From Caldicellulosiruptor diazotrophicus (GTDB lineage: Bacteria > Bacillota > Thermoanaerobacteria > Caldicellulosiruptorales > Caldicellulosiruptoraceae), in contig NZ_AP024480.1 in NCBI RefSeq assembly GCF_017347585.1, positions 124,001 to 188,000 on the forward strand: a stretch of DNA of 64,000 nucleotides. The letters run 5' to 3'. Each line of letters opens with the position of its first letter. Positions within the stretch are counted from its first letter, which is position 1. Shown here piece after piece: positions 1 through 8,818 of the stretch. Under the pieces are notes generated by a model. The model worked only from the letters and a program-made list of their open reading frames with translations. It was not told the DNA's origin and made no database searches. The translations under genes were made by a program, and so were the position numbers.

Positions 1-319
1 TATAAACAATTTCATCTTCGCTCTGGCAAGTAAGCTGGTTTAATTCATAAGATATAGAATTTAAACTGTCATAGACGTTTAAGATTGAATCAGAATCTCC
101 GGAAATAACATAAGATTGAATACTTCTGCTAATTGTTCCAAAGTTATTTGTTATAGTATTTATACTTTCAATGTTATGATAAGTCTTATCAAAGTAGTTG
201 TGAAGAAAATTAACATTGAGCTGAATTAACAGGTTTATTGCGATTGTTGTAAGGATGAAGGTTAGAATAAAAAATATAAGTTTTCCCTTGTATGTCTTAA
301 ATGATAATATCATTTTCAT
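1..319 (-). CDS. Sensor histidine kinase, N-terminal part (cut by window edge)
   Basis: Reading the minus strand from the ATG at 319 gives a short basic N-terminus, one hydrophobic membrane segment (about residues 13-33, LIFFILTFILTTIAINLLI) and then a polar, helical extracellular stretch with no stop to the window edge. That is the usual beginning of a membrane sensor kinase with an outside sensing loop, but the kinase core lies outside the window, so the call rests on shape and context. It follows the binding-protein-like gene at 328-1305 by 8 bases and is surely co-transcribed with it. GTG at 322 is an alternative start. A chemoreceptor would look the same over this length. Confidence 0.5.
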   Translation of the reverse strand, partial: MKMILSFKTYKGKLIFFILTFILTTIAINLLIQLNVNFLHNYFDKTYHNIESINTITNNFGTISRSIQSYVISGDSDSILNVYDSLNSISYELNQLTCQSEDEIVY

Positions 320-327
320 CACCCAAC

Positions 328-1305
328 CTATTTAACGATTATGGACATAGGTATAAATTGACCTTTAAAAGCCAATTTTTCAAAGTCTTTCATAATTAAA
401 ATAGACCTGATAGCAAGTTCATCGTAATTTGGCATAACAAGCTTGTCAATAAGTCCCTCATCTCTGTATCTTAAGAGTCGTGAGTCATCTCCTGCTCCGA
501 TAAAGATAAAATTTGAATCTTTTGGAGATTTGACAAAACTATCAATAAAAGCAAAAGTCTCAAGCTCTTCAGTTGTGTAATAACAATTGTACTGCTGAGC
601 TGTAATTATGTTATTTAAAAGTTTTTCTGACTCAGCATTACCATATTCAATTGAAAATAAATCAACAGAAAATTCTATTCCTTTTTCTTTTAAATAACTT
701 TTTATGCCTTCAACTTCACTATTGCCTGATAAACTTTTATTGATTGTATTTGTTATTACTGCAATTTTGAGTCTATATAATTTTTTTTGTTTTGCTATAA
801 TTTCAATGTTACTTGCAACAAGTCTGCCTTTTTGAAAATAGTCAAAACCCAGTGTTGTGTCAAAAAAATCTTTAAGGTTGCTGTTAAGAATAGATATCAC
901 TCTAATTTTTTGCAGTTTGAGCTGGTCGATTAAAGATTTAATTTCACTGCTGTGAAATAAATCACAAAGTATGACAAAATCAAACTTTGAAAAAAGAGCC
1001 AGTTTTAGGCCAAAAACTTCCTCTTGTTCAGATTCATAGAAGATAGTTTCTGATAATACCTTCTGTGCCTGAGCAAACTGTTCAAACTCACCTAAAAATT
1101 CTTTCCAATACATTTCATTTTTAGGCAATATAACTGCGCAGTTTATATAATTATTTTGCGAAAAGTTATTTAAATTGCCCATTTTGCGAATGATCAAAAA
1201 ATCACTTGCTGATAGCCACACTAAAATGAGCAGAAGTAAAAGAGAAACTGTAATTATTAAGTACTTTAATATGAAATTTTTTGTTGAGGACATTTTTTTA
1301 CACAC
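328..1305 (-). CDS. Membrane-anchored periplasmic-binding-protein-like sugar sensor
   Basis: A 325-residue protein with one N-terminal membrane segment (about residues 13-35), no lipobox cysteine, and then a type 1 periplasmic-binding fold related to RbsB/LacI effector domains (for example the FDFVILCD and IGAGDDSRLLRY stretches). A binding protein anchored by an uncleaved helix and placed immediately before a membrane sensor kinase matches the XylFII-LytS arrangement of Clostridium, where the anchored binding protein senses the sugar and signals to the kinase. It diverges from mglBAC, so inferred control of that importer is reasonable. Start: ATG at 1305; a second ATG four codons inside is equally possible. 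The ligand cannot be told from sequence. Confidence 0.65.
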   Translation of the reverse strand: MCKKMSSTKNFILKYLIITVSLLLLLILVWLSASDFLIIRKMGNLNNFSQNNYINCAVILPKNEMYWKEFLGEFEQFAQAQKVLSETIFYESEQEEVFGLKLALFSKFDFVILCDLFHSSEIKSLIDQLKLQKIRVISILNSNLKDFFDTTLGFDYFQKGRLVASNIEIIAKQKKLYRLKIAVITNTINKSLSGNSEVEGIKSYLKEKGIEFSVDLFSIEYGNAESEKLLNNIITAQQYNCYYTTEELETFAFIDSFVKSPKDSNFIFIGAGDDSRLLRYRDEGLIDKLVMPNYDELAIRSILIMKDFEKLAFKGQFIPMSIIVK

Positions 1306-1423
1306 TCCTTTAAAACTATTTTATCATCTGAAGTTATCAAGTAAAACTCCAATATACAGCAAAAAATTGACCACAAAAAATTGCAGTAAATTTTTTATTT
1401 CATTTGTTCAAAAGCTTAAAAAG

Positions 1424-1454
1424 TTGACAAAAAAATTTAGTGATTTGCTATTAA
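1424..1454 (+). promoter_or_regulatory. Candidate mglBAC promoter
   Basis: TTGACA at 1424-1429 and TATTAA at 1449-1454 with a 19-base spacer, about 70 bases before mglB. The -35 is perfect, the spacer is long, as in many activator-dependent promoters. The 1306-1524 interval is the shared divergent control region of the sensor genes and the importer. Confidence 0.4.
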
Positions 1455-1524
1455 TTTTAGTTTAAATTTGATTATGTAATCAAAATTTATATAAAAACTA
1501 AATAACATAAGGAGGTTTTGGTAA

Positions 1525-2592
1525 ATGTTTAACAAAAAGAAATTATGGGTGGTTTTAGTATCAATGGTTTTGATTCTTTCTCTTGTGCTTGTCGGTTGTG
1601 GCAAAAAGAACACAAATAACAGTTCAAGTGGAACATCAGAAGAGAACAAACCCTATATTGGTGTTGCAATCTACAAGTTTGACGACACGTTCATGACGGG
1701 TGTTAGGAATGCAATTGCAAAAGAAGGTGAAGGCAAAGCAAAGCTTGATTTTGTTGATTGCCAGAACTCTCAGTCAACTCAAAATGACAAAATTGACTTA
1801 TTTATAACAAAAAAGGTTGACGCTCTTGCAATAAATCCTGTTGACAGAACAGCGGCAGGGGTTTTAATTGATAAAGCTAAACAAGCAAATATACCTGTTG
1901 TGTTTTTCAACAGAGAACCACTGCCAGAAGATATGAAAAAATGGGACAAGGTCTATTATGTTGGTGCCAAAGCTGAACAATCAGGAACTCTGCAGGGGGA
2001 AATTATGGCAGAATACTGGAAGTCACACCCCGAAGCTGATAAAAATCATGATGGAATTATGCAGTATGTAATGATTACTGGTGAGCCTGGCCATCAGGAT
2101 GCGATTCTGAGAACTGAATATTCTATAAAAGCAGTTGAAGCAGCAGGAATCAGGGTAAAATGTCTTGCACAAGACACAGCAATGTGGGACAGAGTAAAAG
2201 GACAAGAAAAGATGCAAGCTTTCTTAGCATCATTTGGTGATAAAATTGAGGCAGTTTTTTGCAATAACGACGATATGGCACTTGGAGCAATTGAAGCATT
2301 AAAGGCAGCGGGATATTTTAAAGATGGCAAATACATGCCGGTTGTTGGTGTTGATGCAACAACTCCAGGTCTTCAGGCTCTTGAAGAAGGGACTCTTTTG
2401 GGAACTGTTTTGAACGATGCAAAAGCTCAAGGAAAAGCTACATTTAATTTAGCGTATGTTCTTGCAAAAGGTGAAAAACCAACAAAGGAAAATGTTGGGT
2501 TTGAAATAACAGATGGAAAATATATCTGGGTACCATATCAAAAAGTTACAAAAGATAATTTAGAAGAAATGAAAAAATATGTAAATGAATAG
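1525..2592 (+). CDS. mglB: Galactose/glucose-type sugar-binding lipoprotein (CUT2)
   Basis: A 355-residue extracellular binding lipoprotein. The signal peptide ends in a lipobox LVGC with Cys25 as the lipid-anchored residue. The mature part has the type 1 periplasmic-binding fold of MglB-like galactose/glucose binders: KVDALAINPVDRTAAG, FFNREP and the C-terminal VVGVDATTPGLQALEEG are characteristic, including the FNREP and NNDDMALG ligand-pocket segments. Start ATG with AAGGAGG 9 bases upstream. It is the first gene of a three-gene CUT2 importer with mglA and mglC. Ligand assignment to galactose or glucose rests on family resemblance; other hexoses or pentoses are possible. Confidence 0.8.
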   Translation: MFNKKKLWVVLVSMVLILSLVLVGCGKKNTNNSSSGTSEENKPYIGVAIYKFDDTFMTGVRNAIAKEGEGKAKLDFVDCQNSQSTQNDKIDLFITKKVDALAINPVDRTAAGVLIDKAKQANIPVVFFNREPLPEDMKKWDKVYYVGAKAEQSGTLQGEIMAEYWKSHPEADKNHDGIMQYVMITGEPGHQDAILRTEYSIKAVEAAGIRVKCLAQDTAMWDRVKGQEKMQAFLASFGDKIEAVFCNNDDMALGAIEALKAAGYFKDGKYMPVVGVDATTPGLQALEEGTLLGTVLNDAKAQGKATFNLAYVLAKGEKPTKENVGFEITDGKYIWVPYQKVTKDNLEEMKKYVNE

Positions 2593-2614
2593 TAAAAAAA
2601 TATAATATTAAAGT

Positions 2615-2656
2615 GCCACCTTGTCTTTTACAATATCTTTAAAATGACAAGGTGGC
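2615..2656 (+). other. Intercistronic hairpin between mglB and mglA
   Basis: Perfect 11-bp inverted repeat GCCACCTTGTC (2615-2625) / GACAAGGTGGC (2646-2656) with a 20-base loop and no T-run behind it. Such structures after a binding-protein gene usually stabilise the upstream mRNA or partly terminate, giving more binding protein than transporter. Confidence 0.65.
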
Positions 2657-2711
2657 GGTAATTTTAAATTTAGTTTTGACAGGGAAAAAATGAACAAGAG
2701 GTGTATTTGTC

Positions 2712-4229
2712 ATGCCAAAAACCGAATATATCTTAGAGATGAATGGGATTACAAAAGAGTTTCCAGGTGTTAAAGCACTTGACAATGTTACATTGAAAAT
2801 TAAAAAAGGCACTGTTCATGCGCTTTTGGGCGAAAATGGGGCTGGGAAGTCAACTTTAATGAAATGCTTGTTTGGAATTTATAAACCTGACAGTGGTGAG
2901 ATTATTTTAGACGGTCAGCATGTTCATATTAACAGTCCAATTGATGCAATAAAGCTTGGGATTTCGATGATTCATCAAGAACTTCAACCAGTAAACCAGC
3001 GCAATGTAATGGAGAATATATGGCTTGGTAGATTTCCTCGTATTAATTTTGGACCTTTGAAGTTTGTCAATCACAAAAGAATGTATGAGGCTACTAAAGA
3101 ACTTTTACAAAGACTTGAGATTGATGTTGACCCTAAATCTATTGTTGGGCATCTTTCAGTATCAAAAGTTCAGCTTATCGAAATTGCAAAAGCTGTCTCT
3201 TACAATTCAAAGGTAATTGTCATGGATGAGCCAACTTCTTCTTTGACAGAAAATGAGGTTGAACATTTATTTAGAATAATAAGAGATTTGAAAGCGAAGG
3301 GCGTTTCAATAATTTATATATCTCACAAGCTTGAAGAAATATTTAAAATAGCTGACGAAGTGACAATAATGAGAGATGGCAAGGTTGTAGGTTCATGGCC
3401 AATATCAGAGCTTACTCCCGATATGATGATTGCAAACATGGTTGGAAGACAGATGTCAGATAGATTCCCACAAAAAACAAATAAACCATCTGAGGTTATC
3501 TTGAAGGTTGAAAATTTGACCTCTGTTGATCCAAAATCATTTAAAAATGTATCATTTGAGCTGAGAAAAGGTGAGATTTTAGGAATTGGAGGTCTTGTGG
3601 GGGCTCAAAGAACAGAACTAATAGAGGCTATTTTTGGATTGAGAAGTGTTAAAGAAGGAAAAATTTTTATCAAAGGTAAAGAAGTTATTATAAGAAATCC
3701 TCAGGATGCTATTAAAAATAAAATTGCATTGCTCACAGAAGATAGAAAATTAACTGGAATTATTCCAGAATTAAATATATTAGAAAATACCACTTTGGCA
3801 AGCATAAGGAAATATTTAAATGGTTTTGGACTTTTGAATGACAAAAAAAGGCTTCTCGATACACAAAACTTTATAGGTATATTGAGAATAAAAACACCGT
3901 CCTACAAAGCTCAGATAAAGAATCTATCAGGAGGTAACCAGCAGAAGGTATTGATTGCTCGCTGGCTCTTGACAGAGCCCGAAATACTACTTTTGGATGA
4001 ACCAACACGGGGAATTGATGTTGGTGCAAAGTTTGAGATTTATAACCTTATAAATCAGCTTGCAACAGAGGGAAAGAGTATTATCATGATATCATCAGAG
4101 ATGCCAGAACTTTTAGGAATGTCTGACAGAATTCTTGTGATGTGTGAAGGAAGAGTCTCAGGTATTTTGGAAAGAAATGAGGCAACAGAAGAAGAGATTA
4201 TGAAACTTGCAACCAGATTTTCAGCATAA
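2712..4229 (+). CDS. mglA: CUT2 sugar ABC transporter ATPase (tandem)
   Basis: A 505-residue tandem ATPase that powers the mglBAC importer from the cytoplasmic side. The first half carries Walker A GENGAGKST (residues 40-48), Walker B VIVMDEPTS and H-loop YISHKLEEI. The second half has a degenerate Walker A region (GGLVGAQRTEL) but a canonical signature LSGGNQQKV and Walker B ILLLDEPTRGID, the pattern typical of MglA/RbsA/XylG, where only one site hydrolyses ATP efficiently. Length is normal for the family. Start is ATG at 2712, after a 119-base gap holding the hairpin; the permease follows after 26 bases. Confidence 0.88.
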   Translation: MPKTEYILEMNGITKEFPGVKALDNVTLKIKKGTVHALLGENGAGKSTLMKCLFGIYKPDSGEIILDGQHVHINSPIDAIKLGISMIHQELQPVNQRNVMENIWLGRFPRINFGPLKFVNHKRMYEATKELLQRLEIDVDPKSIVGHLSVSKVQLIEIAKAVSYNSKVIVMDEPTSSLTENEVEHLFRIIRDLKAKGVSIIYISHKLEEIFKIADEVTIMRDGKVVGSWPISELTPDMMIANMVGRQMSDRFPQKTNKPSEVILKVENLTSVDPKSFKNVSFELRKGEILGIGGLVGAQRTELIEAIFGLRSVKEGKIFIKGKEVIIRNPQDAIKNKIALLTEDRKLTGIIPELNILENTTLASIRKYLNGFGLLNDKKRLLDTQNFIGILRIKTPSYKAQIKNLSGGNQQKVLIARWLLTEPEILLLDEPTRGIDVGAKFEIYNLINQLATEGKSIIMISSEMPELLGMSDRILVMCEGRVSGILERNEATEEEIMKLATRFSA

Positions 4230-4255
4230 AATTTTTTAAGGAGGTCATTTTTAAG

Positions 4256-5269
4256 ATGTCGTTTGCAAAGAGAGCAAGACAGATATTATCTCAAAACGCA
4301 ATCTATTTTATTTTACTTGTCTTGATAATAGTAATAGCATTTATCAGTCCAGATTTTCTTTCATGGAGATGTTTCAGAGACATACTTTTGCAGTCATCAA
4401 CAAGAGCAATTATTGCGCTTGGCATGAGCCTTGTTTTGATTACTGGTGGGGTTGATTTGTCAGCTGGAAGAGCTGTCGGTCTTGCGGCAGTTGTTTCTGC
4501 TTCAATGCTCCAAACTGCTGACTATGCAAGAAGATTCTTTCCTGAACTTCCTCAACTTCCACTTATTGTTCCAATTTTGATAGCTATGGCTATAACATTA
4601 TTATTCGGCATTGTTAACGGTGTTGCAATCTCTCGTTTAAATTTACCACCATTTATAGCAACATTAGGTTCAATGGTTATTATCTATGGTGCTAACTCTT
4701 TGTATTTTAACATGCCACCTAACAATTCACAGCCAATAGGTGGACTGAGATCTGATTTTACAAACTTAGGAACAGGTTATATTGGAATTTCAGGTGAGTA
4801 TTCAATTCCATATATTTTAATAATTGCTCTAATAGTTGCTTTGGTAGTTTGGGTATTGTTGAACAAAACAGCGCTTGGTAAGAGCATCTATGCGGTTGGT
4901 GGAAATGTAAATGCAGCACGAGTTTCTGGTATAAATGTTTCTAAAGTTTTGATTTTTGTGTATGCATTTGCAGGGCTTTTATATGGCTTAGCAGGTGTTT
5001 TAGAGGCAGCAAGAACAGGTGGCGCAACAAATAACTACGGTAATATGTATGAGCTTGACGCTATTGCAGCTTGTGTTGTTGGTGGTGTTTCAACAACTGG
5101 CGGAATTGGAACTGTTCCAGGTGTGCTTGCCGGCGTTTTGATTTTTGGGGTTATAAATTATGGTCTTACATTCATTGGAGTTGACCCATACTGGCAACTT
5201 ATTATAAAGGGTCTTATTATTGGTGTTGCAGTTGCTCTTGATATAAGGAAGTATTTAGCAAAAAGATAG
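4256..5269 (+). CDS. mglC: CUT2 sugar ABC transporter permease
   Basis: A 337-residue polytopic membrane protein of the RbsC/MglC/AraH family (BPD_transp_2), with about eight to ten hydrophobic segments. Family landmarks include ALGMSLVLITGGVDLSAG in the second segment, LPPFIATLGSM, the cytoplasmic loop TALGKSIYAVGGN that contacts the ATPase, and GGVSTTGGIGTVPG. It forms the membrane channel for the MglB-delivered sugar. Start ATG with AAGGAGG at a suitable distance; last gene of the operon, closed by a strong terminator. Confidence 0.88.
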   Translation: MSFAKRARQILSQNAIYFILLVLIIVIAFISPDFLSWRCFRDILLQSSTRAIIALGMSLVLITGGVDLSAGRAVGLAAVVSASMLQTADYARRFFPELPQLPLIVPILIAMAITLLFGIVNGVAISRLNLPPFIATLGSMVIIYGANSLYFNMPPNNSQPIGGLRSDFTNLGTGYIGISGEYSIPYILIIALIVALVVWVLLNKTALGKSIYAVGGNVNAARVSGINVSKVLIFVYAFAGLLYGLAGVLEAARTGGATNNYGNMYELDAIAACVVGGVSTTGGIGTVPGVLAGVLIFGVINYGLTFIGVDPYWQLIIKGLIIGVAVALDIRKYLAKR

Positions 5270-5333
5270 CATCAATGTTTGCCTTTTTTAACCTTTTAAT
5301 CTTGCACTTGCCAAAATGCTAAAAAGAGATTTT

Positions 5334-5371
5334 AAGGGCTTGCACAAAAAGTATGTGTGCAAGCCCTTTAT
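5334..5371 (+). terminator. Intrinsic terminator after mglC
   Basis: Stem AAGGGCTTGCACA (5334-5346) / TGTGCAAGCCCTT (5356-5368), 13 bp, 9-base loop, short T-run. Placed between the convergent mglC and ABC-2 permease genes, it could serve both. Confidence 0.8.
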
Positions 5372-5375
5372 TGTA

Positions 5376-6581
5376 CTAGTTCCTAAAAAGCACCTTCTCA
5401 TTTTCAAACATTTTTGCAGCAAACTTTATTGACATCACGATGTACACTAAAGAAGAAATCACAAAAAGTCCAAGGTGTTGAAGGTTTACAATGTCATAGA
5501 TGAGTTCTTTTAAAATTGAGATAGCATTTACAAGCGGCAGTACAAAGTAGGTATCTGTCAATTCGTTTGGCATTTTATACATTGTAAGATAAGGGGGGAT
5601 AACCACAATTATGCTCACTGGTGAAAGATAAGTCTGACCTTCCTTGAACGACCTTGCATATGCAGCTATGGCAACTTCAATTGCGGCAAAAATGATTGCT
5701 GTAAGAAATACAACCAAAAGCATAATCAAAACTGTTACTGGCGATATCGAATAACTTGCAAAAGGACTGTTTTTAAAGTTCTCACCAAGCACAGAAGGAA
5801 GAGCTACAAAGGATACAACAATTCCAATCAAAGATGAAAGCCCTGCCAAAAGCGCCATAATACTTACTGCTAAGTACTTTCCAGTCACAAGTGATGTTCT
5901 TGTTGCAGCTGTTGTCAAAAGAGGCTCAAGTGTTCCTCTTTCCTTTTCACCGGCTGTAATGTCAATTGCAGCGTTCATTCCACCAAGTGCCGCCCACAGC
6001 GTCAAAAACATTGGTATCAAGAATGCCAATAATGTTGCTGACTGTTTCTTAGGTGGTGCAACATTTTCCTTCTTTATAACAATTGGTTCTATTATTGAAG
6101 GGTCTAAATTTTTCTGCTCAAGTCTTTGTTTTACAACCTCTCTGGAAAAATTATTTATCATCTCACTGAGCATGCTTCCCACACTTGAGGATTTCATGTC
6201 AGCGTCATTTGTCAAAATCTGTATGCTTGTTTGTTTTTCTTGGGAGATTAGCTTTTCAAAGTCCTTTGGAATTATCAAAATAGCTTTTATTTTTCCATCA
6301 AGCAGCTCTTTTTTGGGGTCTTTCGAGTCCACAATTTGAAATTCTGACTTTTCAATCATGTTCACAACTGTTTTTGAATACTCTTTTCCAACCACACAGA
6401 TTGGAGTCTTTTCTGGTTTTACCTCATATGCAGACTTTGCAGCAACTGATGCTATTATAAAAATCACAGGAATAAAGAGCATTGGCATGATTATACCAAC
6501 TAAAAGCGATTTTCTGTCTCTGAACGCATCTTTAAGTTCTTTTTTAAAAACTATCCACACATGCTTTAAATTCACATTCAT
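5376..6581 (-). CDS. ABC-2 type exporter permease (NatB-like)
   Basis: A 401-residue membrane protein: one N-terminal helix (about residues 28-48), a roughly 130-residue extracytoplasmic domain, then five or six helices, the ABC-2 / NatB layout. FKKELKDAFRDRKSLLVGIIMPM is the typical cytoplasmic lead-in and AGEKERGTLEPLLTTAATR the conserved loop before the helical bundle. Its start overlaps the stop of the ATPase gene by four bases (ATGA), so translation is probably coupled. In Bacillus NatAB exports sodium; substrate here is unknown and could equally be a drug or peptide. Confidence 0.8.
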   Translation of the reverse strand: MNVNLKHVWIVFKKELKDAFRDRKSLLVGIIMPMLFIPVIFIIASVAAKSAYEVKPEKTPICVVGKEYSKTVVNMIEKSEFQIVDSKDPKKELLDGKIKAILIIPKDFEKLISQEKQTSIQILTNDADMKSSSVGSMLSEMINNFSREVVKQRLEQKNLDPSIIEPIVIKKENVAPPKKQSATLLAFLIPMFLTLWAALGGMNAAIDITAGEKERGTLEPLLTTAATRTSLVTGKYLAVSIMALLAGLSSLIGIVVSFVALPSVLGENFKNSPFASYSISPVTVLIMLLVVFLTAIIFAAIEVAIAAYARSFKEGQTYLSPVSIIVVIPPYLTMYKMPNELTDTYFVLPLVNAISILKELIYDIVNLQHLGLFVISSLVYIVMSIKFAAKMFENEKVLFRN

Positions 6582-7303
6582 TTTTCTTCACCTACCAATC
6601 TTAAGAATACATCTTCAAAGTTGTTACCAGAGAACCTTTGCTTTATCTCATCAATTGTTCCAAGTGCTACAAGCTTTCCTTTGTGAATAATTGCCACCCT
6701 GTCACACAGCTTTTCAACCTCGTTCATCGAATGGCTTGAAAATATTATTGTCCTTCCTTCCTGCTTGCAAAGCCTTATAAAGTCATGCACCTCTTTTGCA
6801 CTTGATACATCCAAAGAGTTTGTCGGCTCATCAAAGAGCATTACTTCTGGATTGTGAATTATTGACCTTAAAAAGCACACCTTCTGCTTCATACCTTTTG
6901 AAAATGTTCCGGCAGGTTTGTCGATGTAATCCTGCATTCCAAACATTTCAGTTAACTCTTCAATCTTCTTTTTAATCTCATTCTTTTTCATATCATGTAA
7001 GAGCCCGAAATATTCAATGTTTTCCCTGGCAGTTAGCCTACTATATAGTCCGCTCTCACTTCCAAAAAGAATCCCTATCTTTCTTCTTACCTTTTCAGGT
7101 TCTTTTGTGATGTCAAGCCCTGAGATGATGGCTGTTCCAGAAGTAGGTTTTAGCATAGTTGCAAGCATCCTTAAAGTTGTTGTCTTACCAGCACCGTTTT
7201 CACCAAGGATTCCAAAGATTTCACCTTTTTCAATTCTAAATGATAGCCTGTCAACAGCCAAAACCTTTCCAAAATCTTTGGTAAGCTCAATAAGTTCAAT
7301 CAT
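6578..7303 (-). CDS. ABC exporter ATPase (NatA-like)
   Basis: A 241-residue single ATPase: Walker A GENGAGKTT (residues 34-42), signature FSKGMKQKV, Walker B VMLFDEPTNSLD and H-loop FSSHSMNEV. It pairs with the overlapping ABC-2 permease 5376-6581. Normal length, ATG start with a GGGGG-containing ribosome binding site. The neighbouring GntR/YtrA gene and extra membrane protein suggest a YtrA-type stress-responsive exporter set, though 121 bases separate it from the 7425-8138 gene. Confidence 0.85.
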   Translation of the reverse strand: MIELIELTKDFGKVLAVDRLSFRIEKGEIFGILGENGAGKTTTLRMLATMLKPTSGTAIISGLDITKEPEKVRRKIGILFGSESGLYSRLTARENIEYFGLLHDMKKNEIKKKIEELTEMFGMQDYIDKPAGTFSKGMKQKVCFLRSIIHNPEVMLFDEPTNSLDVSSAKEVHDFIRLCKQEGRTIIFSSHSMNEVEKLCDRVAIIHKGKLVALGTIDEIKQRFSGNNFEDVFLRLVGEEK

Positions 7304-7424
7304 AAAAGTTTACCCCCTATTAAATGTTGTAAAAATCTTATCAATATTTTGATTTTAAATAGCTTGGATTTTTGAAATTATTATACAGTTTAATACAAAA
7401 AATAGCAAGACCTTGTCTTTTTAG

Positions 7425-8138
7425 TTAGAAATCTCTTGAGTAAATGATCTTTATGTTAATCCATAGGGCACAAAAGAATAAAATTACTGAGCAAATAGGA
7501 AGTAATAAAAGGTTTTTGGTATTGTAATATAAATATGATAACAAGGAAGTATTATTTTTTGTTTTGCTCATTGCAAAAATAACAAAGTAAAAGATACAGA
7601 AGAAGAGAGAATTAAGCAAACCTAAAAGTATTGATGCAATGTTTTTGATTTTAACCAGAGATACTAAAACGGCAAGTATTGCATATACTGAATATATTCC
7701 AATGACTACTGTTAATGGAAATACAAAAAGGGGTATATTTAGAGATTTTGAGTAAAATATATAAGGTATGTTAAGGACAAAGATATATATCAGGATAAGG
7801 ATTACTTCTGATAAAAACTCCATAATAACTATTGATCTTCTTTTAATTGGCAAAGATAAGAGCAAAGGCAAAAATGATAGGGATACAGCATTATTTTTTC
7901 TAGTCATCTCAGCATTTAAGTAAAATCTGCTTTGAATAAGGATGGTCAATAAAAATATTTCGGTTAAAGAAAAAACTATCTGGTTTATCTTTTTAGGAAT
8001 TAAAACAAGAAGGAGAATATTTAGCAATAGCAATATTAAAAGAGAAATAATTCTGCCACGAAAATTTTTTATATATACTAAATACGTTTTTATTTTTAAC
8101 ACCCCCTCACTAATAGAGCAATCATTTTTGATATGCAT
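7425..8138 (-). CDS. Multi-pass membrane protein, ABC-2 permease-like
   Basis: A 237-residue very hydrophobic protein with about six predicted helices; charged RRSIVIMEFLSE between helices resembles the coupling loops of ABC-2 permeases. No ATPase of its own is adjacent except NatA at 6578-7303. Its start region overlaps the end of the GntR gene by 17 bases; the ATG at 8138 sits directly on the AAAGGAG of the regulator's tail, so a start slightly inside (GTG at 8102) is possible. Probably a membrane partner of the exporter, function otherwise unknown. Confidence 0.6.
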   Translation of the reverse strand: MHIKNDCSISEGVLKIKTYLVYIKNFRGRIISLLILLLLNILLLVLIPKKINQIVFSLTEIFLLTILIQSRFYLNAEMTRKNNAVSLSFLPLLLSLPIKRRSIVIMEFLSEVILILIYIFVLNIPYIFYSKSLNIPLFVFPLTVVIGIYSVYAILAVLVSLVKIKNIASILLGLLNSLFFCIFYFVIFAMSKTKNNTSLLSYLYYNTKNLLLLPICSVILFFCALWINIKIIYSRDF

Positions 8139-8511
8139 CTCCTTTATAGAGTTTGATTATCATATCTATTAACTTATTCAAGTCGATACCCAGGGTTTTT
8201 GCTTTTAAAACAACTTTTTCCAATTCTTCTTCTATCTCTTTTGTTATGATACTGGCAATTTTTTCTCTGTCAATCTCTGCAACAAAGGTTCCCCGTGCCG
8301 GCACAGTAATAATAAATCCTTCTTTTTCAAGTTCTTCATAAGCTCTTTTGGTTGTAATAACACTAACATTTAGCTCTTTTGCTAAAACTCTGATTGATGG
8401 AAGGCTATCTCCTGCTTTAAGACTTCCTTCTATTATTTGTTTTTTTATTTGATTTTTTATCTGTTCATATATAGGCTGGTTTGATGTTTGCAAAATTACA
8501 AACTTTAGCAC
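8122..8511 (-). CDS. GntR-family regulator, YtrA subfamily
   Basis: A 129-residue short GntR protein: an N-terminal winged helix (about residues 5-75, with QIKKQIIEGSLKAGDSLPSIRVLAKELNVS and TTKRAYEELEKEGFI) and only a brief C-terminal helix, the YtrA layout without a ligand-binding domain. YtrA regulators normally sit first in ABC exporter operons and repress them. A perfect 22-bp palindrome 20 bases upstream of this start is the evident operator. Overlaps the next gene, so the two are one transcription unit. Confidence 0.85.
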   Translation of the reverse strand: MLKFVILQTSNQPIYEQIKNQIKKQIIEGSLKAGDSLPSIRVLAKELNVSVITTKRAYEELEKEGFIITVPARGTFVAEIDREKIASIITKEIEEELEKVVLKAKTLGIDLNKLIDMIIKLYKGDAYQK

Positions 8512-8530
8512 ATTTTTCTTACCCCTTTTA

Positions 8531-8552
8531 TATACTGTATATATACAGTATA
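8531..8552. promoter_or_regulatory. Operator of the GntR/YtrA regulator
   Basis: A perfect 22-bp palindrome whose half is TATACTGTATA followed by its mirror. It lies just upstream of the GntR start, where autoregulation is expected, and YtrA-type sites are AT-rich palindromes of this sort. Confidence 0.65.
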
Positions 8553-8818
8553 TACAGCATTGATTAGATTGTCAATATTATTTCAAGGCATCATTAGATG
8601 TTCTACATTTACTATCTTCTATTTTCTCCCAATCCAATTGCCATTTAATAGTAGATTGAATTTGTTGAGGGAAATTAACTGATAGGTTAAAATATAGAAT
8701 ATATCTATGTTTTATCTAATATGATAAAGACACATTGATTATTCAAAAGACAGTTTTTGATGACAAAAAAATTCGAAAAAATTTGTTAAAAATTGATAAA
8801 GAAAAAGGTGATAAGTTG

